Source: Allosphingosinicella sp.
GTDB lineage: Bacteria; Pseudomonadota; Alphaproteobacteria; Sphingomonadales; Sphingomonadaceae
Assembly (NCBI GenBank): GCA_030146745.1
Contig: JASLBD010000360.1
Span: 1 to 6,985, forward strand
Length of the DNA stretch: 6,985 nucleotides
Reading direction: 5' to 3'
Both the position numbers and the translations under genes were made by a program. The notes below the pieces were generated by a model. The model was not told where the DNA came from. It ran no database searches and worked only from the letters and a program-made list of their open reading frames with translations. Of the stretch, positions 1 through 6,278 are shown one piece after another (position 1 is the first letter of the stretch; each line of letters opens with the position of its first letter).

Positions 1-2
1 AC

Positions 3-485
3 CGCGACGGGCTCGAGAGCGAGCTCACCTTCCCGGACGGGATCAAGTTCCGGACCGCCCGCGACGGGCTCGGCCGGACCGGGGCGATCCACCAGGGCGC
101 GCTCGGCTCGACGTCGCCGGCCATGGTCGGCTTCGCCTGGAACTGGGCCGGCCAATTCTATTATTTCGCGCGCCGCTTCGGCGACTGGAGCCTCTACGGC
201 CATGACTCCGCCGGCCGGCTCTGGGCGATCGAGGACGGGTTCGCCGGCGGTCTCGGCAACAGCCGCTCGGAGTTCCTCCACAATCCCGCCGGCCAGCTGA
301 GGAGCGAGAGCCGCACCAACGACAGCTACGCCTGGACCGGCGCAGTCGCGGTCGTGCGCAGTCAGGAACGGCCATCCGGGGCGGCGGCGTCCGGCTCCCG
401 CGGCTTTGCACGAGCGGCGAGCCGGCGAAGGCGGGCGCCGGCCTTCCGGCCTCGTCAGCCGGTCGGGACCGAGGCGCCGGCATAA
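3..485 (+). pseudogene. RHS/YD-repeat protein remnant, 5' end outside window, 3' truncated
   Basis: The frame is open from the left edge and ends at TAA 483-485. Its first ~120 codons read as RHS/YD repeats: segments such as FPDGIKFRTARDGLGR, WSLYGHDSAGRLWAI, FLHNPAGQLRSESRTND and SYAWTGAVAV. RHS proteins are large secreted or surface proteins whose repeats form a shell around a variable C-terminal toxin. Here RHS character stops abruptly after about position 355. The remaining ~40 codons are Arg/Ala/Pro-rich with no repeat pattern and run antisense over the end of the virB2-like gene. The conserved end-of-shell DPxG-type motif and any toxin domain are absent. I infer a gene truncated by rearrangement, with the tail read through non-coding DNA. 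A real but divergent C-terminal tip is possible but less likely. The upstream part of the gene lies outside the window. Confidence 0.7.
421..442. repeat. Perfect 7-bp inverted repeat (hairpin) near the RHS breakpoint
   Basis: GCCGGCG at 421-427 pairs perfectly with CGCCGGC at 436-442 around the loop AAGGCGGG. A second small palindrome, GGCC-TTCC-GGCC, follows at 440-451. The GCGAAGGCGGG core resembles extragenic palindromes common in sphingomonads, from memory. It lies just downstream of the minus-strand virB2-like stop (455-457), so it could act in transcript 3'-end formation, but no T tract follows on that strand. Confidence 0.4.
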
Positions 486-871
486 GGGTCCGCGACGCCA
501 TAGGGGTCCGGCGGGACGGCGGGTGCCGTCGACGCGGGCGGCGGCGGCGGCGGCGGCGGCGGTATCCAGGGCTCCACCCCGAAGGCGGGTTCCGCCGATC
601 CATAGCCGCCGTCGGCGACCGACCGGATCCCCGAGGCGATGCCCGAAGCTCCGAAGAGGATGAAGCAGCCCAGGACCACGCTCGCGCCGCGACGCAGGTC
701 CAGCCGCCCCGACAGCATCATCAGGCCGACCGTGGCGACGCAGATCACCGCCACGGTGGTCGCAACCGTTCCGAGCAAAGTATTCTGAAGCCACAGGACG
801 GCCGCGACGAGCGCTCCGGAACCGCCGGGATCCGCGAGCGGGAGCGACGGGTATGCGTAAACCCAGTCCAC
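455..871 (-). CDS. TrbC/VirB2 family pilin-like protein, orphan, with proline-rich C-terminal tail
   Basis: The protein is about 138 residues from the GTG at 869-871; a TTG at 932-934 in the same frame would add 21 polar residues. VirB2/TrbC proteins are the pilin subunits of type IV secretion and conjugation systems and sit in the inner membrane before assembly. An N-terminal segment ending LADPGGSG leads into two hydrophobic helices: about residues 22-53 (containing WLQNTLLGTVATTVAV and VGLMMLSGR) and 63-82 (VVLGCFILFGASGIASGI). A short basic loop, LDLRRG, separates them, which is the classic VirB2 layout. After helix 2 there is an unusual ~55-residue tail with nine consecutive prolines and Pro/Ala/Tyr-rich sequence. 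Such tails are not typical of VirB2. I prefer GTG because a GGAG lies upstream (12 nt away, longer than ideal) and the extra TTG-initiated part looks unlike a signal peptide. No virB3, virB4 or other secretion gene is adjacent. Confidence 0.72.
   Translation of the reverse strand: MDWVYAYPSLPLADPGGSGALVAAVLWLQNTLLGTVATTVAVICVATVGLMMLSGRLDLRRGASVVLGCFILFGASGIASGIRSVADGGYGSAEPAFGVEPWIPPPPPPPPPASTAPAVPPDPYGVADPYAGASVPTG
537..562. repeat. GGC trinucleotide repeat (eight units)
   Basis: Eight uninterrupted GGC units plus GG run from 537 to 562. On the minus strand they encode the nine-proline run in the tail of the virB2-like protein. Perfect short-unit repeats are prone to replication slippage. 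Changes of whole units would keep the frame and alter only the tail length. Confidence 0.85.
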
Positions 872-1081
872 CTTGCGCTTGCTCTCCGTTGCGACGAGTC
901 CCGAGCTTATAGGCGAGAGCGCGCCCGAACCCAATGGCGATGGCGGCGACAGTGCCCTTTTTTCCTAGGCATTCGAGCTCTGCCCGGAGGAATCGGGCCG
1001 CGCCGGGCCGGAGCGGGCGGACCGCGGCACCTATCAATTTCACCCCGCCTCGCTTATTCGGGACGAGGAAAGGATCGCTCC

Positions 1082-1366
1082 ATGACGAAGTCATCGACCG
1101 GCGACGGCGAGCTGTTCATCCATCTGGACGTCGCCGGTCTCGCAGCGCTGATGAAGGCGATCGAAGCGGCAATGACGGACGGGCCCGGGCAGCTGGCTTT
1201 GCGCAGCGGCGGCGGAATGGTCGTCAGCGACGGCGGTTCGGACCGGTTCACCAGGTTGACGGTGACTTTCGCCGGTCCCGCCGACCCGCCCGACGACGCC
1301 TGGCGGAGCGGCCGGCCCGATCCGGAGCCCGAGCCCCTTCTGCCCGTTCTCGCCCTTCAGGCCTGA
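1082..1366 (+). CDS. Small uncharacterised protein, paralogue 1 (possible immunity-type protein)
   Basis: This is a 94-residue protein. The start is well supported: AAAGGA at 1069-1074 lies 7 nt before the ATG. Residues ~8-35 read GELFIHLDVAGLAALMKAIE and onward, a beta-strand followed by an amphipathic helix. A Gly/Ser-rich turn and a second strand (RLTVTFAGP) come next, suggesting a compact alpha+beta fold. A polar, proline- and acid-rich tail follows. There is no signal peptide or membrane segment, so it is probably cytoplasmic. It is clearly paralogous to the next gene (21 of 36 identical residues over the core, hand-aligned). I do not recognise the family with certainty. The ELxhxxDxxGLxxL layout recalls small immunity proteins of polymorphic toxin systems (Imm32-like), and the nearby RHS remnant fits, but that is inference. 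Confidence 0.75.
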   Translation: MTKSSTGDGELFIHLDVAGLAALMKAIEAAMTDGPGQLALRSGGGMVVSDGGSDRFTRLTVTFAGPADPPDDAWRSGRPDPEPEPLLPVLALQA

Positions 1367-1406
1367 TCGCGAAGCCCTTCCGAGGGACGGCGACCGCGAT
1401 TTTTTT
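1366..1406 (+). terminator. Probable rho-independent terminator after paralogue 1
   Basis: Starting within the stop codon, ATCGCG at 1366-1371 pairs with CGCGAT at 1395-1400 as an outer stem. CCCT at 1375-1378 pairs with AGGG at 1383-1386 as an inner stem with the tetraloop TCCG. The structure is followed directly by six T residues (1401-1406). The stem is interrupted, so strength is uncertain, but the T tract in otherwise GC-rich DNA is notable. It would separate transcription of the two paralogues. Confidence 0.5.
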
Positions 1407-1478
1407 CCGCCCGCCGAGCTATTCCACTGTAATTCGAGCCTCTTCCCTTCTAAAGTCGGCGCCAAGGCACGCATAATA

Positions 1479-1513
1479 TTGCCGCAAGGAGATCGAACGA
1501 TTTCTTGCGGCAA
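1479..1513. promoter_or_regulatory. 10-bp perfect inverted repeat upstream of paralogue 2
   Basis: TTGCCGCAAG at 1479-1488 and CTTGCGGCAA at 1504-1513 are exact reverse complements separated by 15 nt. They lie about 50 nt upstream of the paralogue 2 start, directly after the AT-rich CATAATATT (1472-1480), which could be a -10 region; I see no convincing -35. The repeat could be an operator for a dimeric regulator or a hairpin in the 5' leader. No T tract follows, so it is not an obvious terminator. Confidence 0.45.
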
Positions 1514-1561
1514 AGCCGACGAAGACTGTCGCGCCCAAGGTGCGGCATGAAGGACATAAGA

Positions 1562-1795
1562 ATGGCATCGGATATCAAGCCCTCTCCACCCAGCGGCGAC
1601 GACGAACTGTTCGTCCATCTCGACCTGGACGGCCTCGCTGCCCTGCTTCGCGCAGTGGAAGCAGCGCTGGCGACGGGGCGCGGACACCTGACCTGCGAGT
1701 CGGCGGGCGGGCGGGGAATTGCCGTCAGCAGCGGATCGTCGCACGCATTCGACCAGGTGACGGTGACCTTCAGCCGGCCGCGCAGCACTCAATAA
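1562..1795 (+). CDS. Small uncharacterised protein, paralogue 2 (possible immunity-type protein)
   Basis: This is a 77-residue protein starting at ATG 1562, chosen because AAGGA at 1550-1554 sits 7 nt upstream. An in-frame ATG at 1547 and a TTG at 1505 lack such a site. After a short polar lead (MASDIKPSPPSG) the core reads DDELFVHLDLDGLAALLRAV, then a helix rich in Ala/Glu, the segment GRGHLTCES, a Gly/Ser turn and a final strand QVTVTF. This is the same plan as paralogue 1 but without its long acidic tail. It is soluble and probably cytoplasmic. The gene is followed by a strong hairpin and converges on the glutaredoxin gene. The family is not confidently recognised; resemblance to Imm32-type immunity proteins is tentative. 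Tandem duplication with divergence is directly visible. Confidence 0.75.
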   Translation: MASDIKPSPPSGDDELFVHLDLDGLAALLRAVEAALATGRGHLTCESAGGRGIAVSSGSSHAFDQVTVTFSRPRSTQ

Positions 1796-1796
1796 G

Positions 1797-1814
1797 GCCG
1801 GCGCTCCCGCCGGC
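1797..1814. terminator. GC-rich hairpin between convergent genes
   Basis: GCCGGCG (1797-1803) pairs perfectly with CGCCGGC (1808-1814) around the loop CTCC, right after the paralogue 2 stop (1793-1795) and 7 nt from the convergent glutaredoxin stop (1822-1824). The location suggests a bidirectional transcript end, but there is no T tract on either side, so factor-dependent or weak termination is more likely than classic intrinsic termination. Confidence 0.45.
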
Positions 1815-1821
1815 GGCCGCT

Positions 1822-2094
1822 TCAGCCGTCCGCGTCCGAGCCCCGGAGCATCGAGTCGAGCCGGCCGCCGCGTTCGAGCTCGGCGAGATCGTCGGAGCCG
1901 CCGACATGCCGGCCGTCGATGAATATCTGGGGAACGGTGGTTCGGCCATTGGCCCGGCCGAGCATCTCGTCGCGCTTGCCGGGCACCGAATTGATCTCAT
2001 ATTCCTCGTAATCGGCGCCTTTCTCCTCGAGCAGCTTCTTGGCTCGGGCGCAATAGGGACAGCCGAACTTGGTATAGATCTCGACTCGGGCCAT
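1822..2094 (-). CDS. grxC: Glutaredoxin 3 (GrxC-type dithiol glutaredoxin)
   Basis: This 90-residue cytoplasmic thiol-disulfide oxidoreductase uses glutathione to reduce protein disulfides and mixed disulfides. It begins MARVEIYTKFGCPYC, with the CPYC active site at residues 12-15. It keeps the family's cis-proline TVP motif (53-55, TTVPQIFIDG) and the glutathione-contacting GGSDDL (65-70). Length is close to the usual ~85 residues. The start at 2092-2094 is chosen because AGGAG lies 6 nt upstream; an earlier in-frame start at 2169 would add 25 residues of no family character. It lies 58 nt downstream of comF on the same strand and is probably co-transcribed with it. In many alphaproteobacteria I recall the same pair being followed by a nitrilase-family gene. 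Here two convergent small genes follow instead. Confidence 0.95.
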   Translation of the reverse strand: MARVEIYTKFGCPYCARAKKLLEEKGADYEEYEINSVPGKRDEMLGRANGRTTVPQIFIDGRHVGGSDDLAELERGGRLDSMLRGSDADG

Positions 2095-2152
2095 TATCAG
2101 CTCCTGCCTGGGGTGCGTGTTGCGTAGGAGAACACTGCGGGCGGCGATAGGT

Positions 2153-2935
2153 TCATGCTTCGTCGACATGGACGACTCGGGCCCAGCACAAAATTTCCAC
2201 GGAGGCGGCGCCGCCGCGCTTCAGCGCCCGGGCGCAGGCGGCGGCGGTGGCGCCGCTCGTATAGACGTCGTCGACGAGCAGGATGCGGCGGCCGGCAAGG
2301 CGGCTCCTCGCCCGCGGCGGGACCTTGAAGGCGCCGCGCACCGCGAGCATCCGCTCTCGGCGGCCGAGGCCCTTGAGCGGCGGCGTGGCTCGGGTTCGGC
2401 TCAGCAGGTCGAGCCCGACGGCCAAGCCGGTCCGGCGCGAGAGGGCGGAGGCGATCAAGGCGGCCTGGTTGTAACCCCGCTTCCATATCCGCCACCGGTG
2501 AAGCGGAACGGGAACTAGCAGCGCACCCCCCTCCCCCGGGCGCCCCTCTTCCGGAGGCCCCTCTTCCGGACGCACGTGGCGGAGCATGAAATGGGCAAGG
2601 GTTTCGGCGAGTGCGGGGCGGCCGCTATACTTGAGCTTCAGGGCGACCTGGCGCGAGACGTCACCATAGGCGACCGCCGCGCGCAGCCGGTCGAAGGGCG
2701 GCGGCTCGGCGAGGCAGCGGCCGCACGCCGACTCGCCGTCGGCCGGATAGGCGAAGGGCAGGCCGCAGCGGGCGCAGCAGGGCTCGCCTAGGAAGGTGAG
2801 CGAGCGCCAGCAGTCGAGGCAGAAACGGTGCGGCTCGCCGGTGATCGCGCCGCAGCCCGGGCAGCGCGGGGGAAGCGCGAAATCGAGCATCCGGCGGAGC
2901 GCGGCATGAGCGAAGGCGGCGGCCGGAGCGGGCAT
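2153..2935 (-). CDS. comF: ComF family protein (zinc ribbon plus phosphoribosyltransferase domain)
   Basis: The protein has 260 residues from ATG 2933-2935. The N-terminal part carries paired cysteines typical of ComF zinc binding: CPGC (25-28), CLDC (39-42), CCARC (53-57) and CGRC (71-74). A type I phosphoribosyltransferase domain follows, with LVPVPLHRWRIWKRGYNQA (about 140-158) and the PRPP-binding loop ILLVDDVYTSGAT (218-230). ComF is linked to DNA uptake and fork-protection functions in other bacteria; its biochemical activity is not settled. An ATG at 2888-2890 is a possible alternative start (15 residues shorter, MLDFALPPRCPGCG); neither has a clear Shine-Dalgarno. The frame stays open to 3190, but that extension lacks family features. 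An acidic Gly/Pro linker (about 122-137) is encoded by a short direct repeat. It is divergent from the ATP-grasp operon and upstream of grxC. Confidence 0.92.
   Translation of the reverse strand: MPAPAAAFAHAALRRMLDFALPPRCPGCGAITGEPHRFCLDCWRSLTFLGEPCCARCGLPFAYPADGESACGRCLAEPPPFDRLRAAVAYGDVSRQVALKLKYSGRPALAETLAHFMLRHVRPEEGPPEEGRPGEGGALLVPVPLHRWRIWKRGYNQAALIASALSRRTGLAVGLDLLSRTRATPPLKGLGRRERMLAVRGAFKVPPRARSRLAGRRILLVDDVYTSGATAAACARALKRGGAASVEILCWARVVHVDEA
2542..2570. repeat. Two tandem copies of a 14-bp motif inside comF
   Basis: GCCCCTCTTCCGGA occurs at 2542-2555 and again at 2557-2570, a 15-nt period. On the minus strand this encodes the repeated P-E-E-G linker between the zinc ribbon and the phosphoribosyltransferase core of ComF. 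The period is a multiple of three, so the frame is kept. It looks like a recent slippage duplication. Confidence 0.8.
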
Positions 2936-3065
2936 GGGGCGAGTGTGGCGCGGCGGCGGCCGCGCATCAATCCTCGCCCGCCGCTTTCTTCCCGGCGCGT
3001 TAGGGATATTTGAACCGCCCGGCGCCCATAGCGGCGCGATGCGACCCCGAGGCGAAGCGAGGAAA

Positions 3066-4778
3066 ATGCCGGAACGCGTGCTGCTGCTGGGCGACGACCT
3101 GCGGGCCTTCCTGGCCATCGCCCGCTCGCTCGGGCGGCTTGGCGTGGAGGTCCATGCCGCGCCGTCCGATTTCTCGTCGCCGGCGCTCAAATCCCGCTAC
3201 ATCGCCGCGGCGCACCGCCTGCCGCCCTACCCGCTCGACCCCGAGGCCTGGGAAGCCGCGCTTGCGCGGCTGATCGCCGATCATGGCTTCGCGAAGGTGG
3301 TGCCGACCAGCGACAGCGGCCTGTTCATGCTTCGCCACCATGCCGAGGCGCTCGGGCGCGAGCGGATCGGGATCGCCAACGAAGCTGCGCTCGAGATCTT
3401 CAGCGACAAGGCCAACACCCGGGCGCTGGCCGAGCGCCACGGAACGGCGGTGGCGCTCGGCAGGCTGCTCGCAAGCGGCGAGACAGCGGCTGACCTGGCC
3501 GAAGCGCTCGGCCTTCCGCTGGTGCTCAAACCGCGCGCTTCCTATGCGCTGGGCGACATCGCCACCAAGCGCTCCGCCCGGGTGGTGCGCGATATTGCGG
3601 AGCTCGACCGGCAATTGCGCTCCGGCGCCTGGGACGGTTGCGTGGCCGAGAGCTTCTTTCCCGGAGTCGGGGTCGGCCTGTCGGTGCTGGCGAGCGAGGG
3701 CCGGATCCTCTTCGCCTATCAGCACCGCCGGTTGCACGAGAGCTCCGAAACCGGCGCCAGCACCAAGAGGGTGAGCGAGCCCGCCGACCCCGCCTTGCTC
3801 GCCGCCGCCCGGCCGCTGGCGGCGGCGGCCCGGCTCGACGGGGTGGCGATGTTCGAATTCCGGCTCGACCGCCGCTCGGGCCGCCACGTCCTGCTCGAGG
3901 TCAATCCCCGCTTCTGGGGCTCGCTGCCCCTGGCGGTGGCGGCGGGGGCCGATTTCCCGGCCTTGTGGTGGGACGCAACCCTCCACGGCCGCGAAGCCGG
4001 CGGCGATTATTCGGGCGGAATCCTCAAGGCCGATCTTACCGGCGAGTTCGACCGGGTCGTGAACCGTTTCGAGCAATCGGGCGGCTTCGGGCGACTGCGC
4101 TCGGCCGCGGCCGGCCTGGCGACGGCGGTCATGCTGATGCTGGCGCGCCGAACGGCGGACAGCTGGGCGGCCGACGATCCCGAGCCCTGGCGCGAAGAGC
4201 GCCGGATGCTCGCCTTCCGCGCCGCCCAGGCCGTGAAGAAGCGGCTACCGGGCCGCGGACGGCGGCACCGCGTCCGCTTCGAGGATGTGGCCCGAAGGAT
4301 TGCCGGCAAGGCGGGGGACCGGCCGCTTCGGCTGATCGTGGTCGGGCGCGACAATGTCTGCCGGAGCGCCTTCGCCGAGCGCCTGCTTCGGCTCCAGCTG
4401 GCCGGTCTTCCGGTGGAAGTGGTTTCGGCCGGCTACGTCCCGAGGCGCTCCGCCTCGCCGGGCGCGGCGACATTCGCGGCCGCGGCCGAGTTCGGGGTGG
4501 ACCTCGCCGGGCACAGCTCGAACGCTCTGTCCGTCGGACAGCTCGAACGCGCCGATGCGCTCGTCCTGCTCGACGACGACACGGAGTGGCGCCTTCGCCA
4601 GATGTCCCCGGATTTCCCGGCCGAAATGGTGACCCTGCCCGGCGCCGGCGGCGGTGGGCCGGAAAGCTTCCCCGCCATTGCCGCCGCGCTGACCCGGCTG
4701 GCCGGCGCGGTCCGGGACGGCCTCGATCCTCGCCCGCGCCGGGCGGCCGCGGCCGCGCCGTTCCGGCAGGCGGCCTGA
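3066..4778 (+). CDS. ATP-grasp ligase fused to a degenerate low-molecular-weight phosphatase-like domain
   Basis: The protein has 570 residues from ATG 3066; a GAGGA lies close upstream, and an in-frame ATG at 3039 would add 9 residues. Residues ~4-80 form a Rossmann-like pre-ATP-grasp region (RVLLLGDDLRAFLAIARSL). The ATP-grasp core spans ~105-310: FSDKANTRA, the nucleotide-binding Lys in LPLVLKPR (K155), FFPGVGVGLS, and metal-binding acids E264 (FEFR) and E278/N280 in LLEVNPRFWGS. Such enzymes join a carboxylate to an amine or similar acceptor using ATP; the substrate cannot be read here. After a linker, residues ~420-552 match the LMW tyrosine phosphatase fold (LIVVGRDNVCRSAFAERLL, then SAGYVPRRSASPGA). 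The P-loop is G427-R-D-N-V-C-R-S instead of C-x-G-N-x-C-R-S, so the nucleophilic Cys is Gly. The late DP general-acid motif is replaced by GGGGPESF. The phosphatase domain is therefore predicted inactive. It is the first gene of an operon with flippase and PAP2 genes. Confidence 0.88.
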   Translation: MPERVLLLGDDLRAFLAIARSLGRLGVEVHAAPSDFSSPALKSRYIAAAHRLPPYPLDPEAWEAALARLIADHGFAKVVPTSDSGLFMLRHHAEALGRERIGIANEAALEIFSDKANTRALAERHGTAVALGRLLASGETAADLAEALGLPLVLKPRASYALGDIATKRSARVVRDIAELDRQLRSGAWDGCVAESFFPGVGVGLSVLASEGRILFAYQHRRLHESSETGASTKRVSEPADPALLAAARPLAAAARLDGVAMFEFRLDRRSGRHVLLEVNPRFWGSLPLAVAAGADFPALWWDATLHGREAGGDYSGGILKADLTGEFDRVVNRFEQSGGFGRLRSAAAGLATAVMLMLARRTADSWAADDPEPWREERRMLAFRAAQAVKKRLPGRGRRHRVRFEDVARRIAGKAGDRPLRLIVVGRDNVCRSAFAERLLRLQLAGLPVEVVSAGYVPRRSASPGAATFAAAAEFGVDLAGHSSNALSVGQLERADALVLLDDDTEWRLRQMSPDFPAEMVTLPGAGGGGPESFPAIAAALTRLAGAVRDGLDPRPRRAAAAAPFRQAA

Positions 4779-4781
4779 ACC

Positions 4782-6275
4782 ATGCCGGCGAGCCCGCCCA
4801 ATCCCCGCAACGCGCTCTATCGAAGCGCCGTCATCGCCGTCACCCTGCAATGGCTGATGCGTTTCATCGGCCTCATCTCGGTCTTCATCCTCGCCCGACT
4901 CCTCCGTCCGGAGGATTTCGGGATCATGGGCCTCGCGGTGGCGGCCCTGGCGCTGGTCGAGCTGCTCGGAGCGGTGGGCCTCTGGCAGGCCCTGCTGCGG
5001 ATCAAGGAATGGGACCGCGAGCATCTCGACACGGCCTGGACGATCCAGCTGATCGTGTTCGGGACCATGGGCCTGCTCGCTCTGGCGACGGCGCCACTGG
5101 TCGGCCACCTCTACGGCCAGCCGGCCCTGACCGCGGTGCTGGCGGTGCTGTCGGTGCGCTTCCTGGTGCTCGGGCTCGCCAATATCGGAGTCGTCGAGTT
5201 CGACCGTCAGCTCGCCTTCGGCCGCGATCTGAGGATGCGGATAGGCTCCCGCCTGGCCGCGTTCGTGGTCACGATCAGCGCGGCCTTCTGGTTCCGCAAT
5301 TACTGGGCTCTGGTGGTGGGCATGGTCGCGCAGAGCAGCTTCTACGCGATCGCCACCTACATCGCCCACCCGTTCCGGCCGCGCCTGTCGCTGAAGCGCC
5401 GGGCCGAGCTGCTCGGCACGTCGCTGTGGATCTTCGCCCATGCGGTGACCCAGACGGTGCAGATGCAGATCGAGCGGCTGGTCATGGGCCGCTTCAGCAG
5501 CCCCCACGTGATCGGCCTCTATTCGGTGTCGAAGGATTTGTCGGAAATCTTCACCCAGGAGATCGCGACGGCGCTCAACCGGGTCACCTTCGTCACCGTG
5601 GCGCGCACCGACGACCCGCTCTCGCCGCTCACGACGGCGCAGATACTGGGCGTCTATGCGATGATCGCGGCGCCGATGGGCTTCGGCCTCGCGGCGACGG
5701 CGGAACCGGCCATCCACCTTCTACTGGGGGCGGAGTGGAAAGCGGCGGCGCCCTTCATGGAGATCGTCGCCGTCTATTCGGCCTTCTACGCGGTCTACAA
5801 GGTGATCGCCTCCTCGCTTCAGGCCGCCGGCTTCGCCCGACGCGCCGCCTATATGTCGGGAAGCGGCGCGCTGTGCCTGACCGTCACCGTCGCCGGCGCG
5901 GCCTGGTTTCGGCCCGATGCCATCACGGTGGCGATGGCCGCCTTCGCCGCCAACTTCCTGGTGCTCGCCAGCGGGATCGCGGTGATCGCGCGCTATTCGA
6001 AGCAAAATCCGTTCGCCCTCGCACTCCACGTCTTCCGGCCGTTCGCGGCGGCGGCGGCGATGGCGGCGGCGGTTCGGCTGCTCGGACCCGAGAGCGGCAG
6101 CTCGATCATCGACCTGGCGGGCGGAGTCGCCGTCGGAATAGCCGCCTATCCCCTCTTCCTGATCGGCCTGTGGTGGGCCAGCGGACGGCCGCCGGGCGGG
6201 GAGCGCGAAGCGCTCGCTTTCGCGGCCGAGGTCCGGCAGCGCTTTCGGCGGCGGCCGGCGGCCGGGGAAGCCTGA
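4782..6275 (+). CDS. Wzx/RfbX-type oligosaccharide flippase (lipopolysaccharide biosynthesis protein)
   Basis: This is a 497-residue integral membrane protein of the polysaccharide-transporter branch of the MOP superfamily. The N-terminus is typical: a first helix at ~16-41 ending in FILARLLRPEDFGIMGLAVAA, followed by GLWQALLR. Repeated hydrophobic segments follow across the length (for example ~89-108, 115-135, 157-190, 285-312, 325-345, 360-405, 415-432 and 445-466), consistent with 12-14 membrane helices. The segment GLYSVSKDLSEIFTQEIATALNRV (about 245-268) is characteristic of this family. These proteins flip undecaprenyl-linked oligosaccharides from the cytoplasmic to the periplasmic face. 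The ATG follows the upstream stop by 3 nt with only a weak AGG upstream, suggesting translational coupling. The basic C-terminal tail (FRRRPAAGEA) is predicted cytoplasmic. The specific glycan cannot be deduced. Confidence 0.92.
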   Translation: MPASPPNPRNALYRSAVIAVTLQWLMRFIGLISVFILARLLRPEDFGIMGLAVAALALVELLGAVGLWQALLRIKEWDREHLDTAWTIQLIVFGTMGLLALATAPLVGHLYGQPALTAVLAVLSVRFLVLGLANIGVVEFDRQLAFGRDLRMRIGSRLAAFVVTISAAFWFRNYWALVVGMVAQSSFYAIATYIAHPFRPRLSLKRRAELLGTSLWIFAHAVTQTVQMQIERLVMGRFSSPHVIGLYSVSKDLSEIFTQEIATALNRVTFVTVARTDDPLSPLTTAQILGVYAMIAAPMGFGLAATAEPAIHLLLGAEWKAAAPFMEIVAVYSAFYAVYKVIASSLQAAGFARRAAYMSGSGALCLTVTVAGAAWFRPDAITVAMAAFAANFLVLASGIAVIARYSKQNPFALALHVFRPFAAAAAMAAAVRLLGPESGSSIIDLAGGVAVGIAAYPLFLIGLWWASGRPPGGEREALAFAAEVRQRFRRRPAAGEA

Positions 6276-6278
6276 GCC

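Noticed and set aside
1091..1792. Minus-strand open frames opposite the two paralogues
   Set aside because: The plus-strand genes have good ribosome binding sites and mutual protein similarity. The antisense frames echo that duplication but have no recognisable domain.
1..1820. Complete RHS toxin/immunity or complete type IV secretion locus
   Set aside because: No toxin domain, no RHS shell-end motif and no VirB3-VirB11 genes are present; only remnants and single components can be supported.
2095..2169. N-terminal extension of glutaredoxin
   Set aside because: The start at 2094 has a well-placed AGGAG and gives the standard glutaredoxin N-terminus; the extension would run into the end of comF.
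2936..3190. N-terminal extension of ComF to an upstream start
   Set aside because: The extra ~85 residues are Arg/Pro/Ser-rich, lack family similarity and overlap the start of the divergent ATP-grasp gene.
4245..5717. Long minus-strand open frame opposite the flippase and ATP-grasp genes
   Set aside because: The composition is His/Gln/Glu/Arg-rich, typical of antisense reading of GC-rich genes, with no motifs and complete overlap of well-supported genes.
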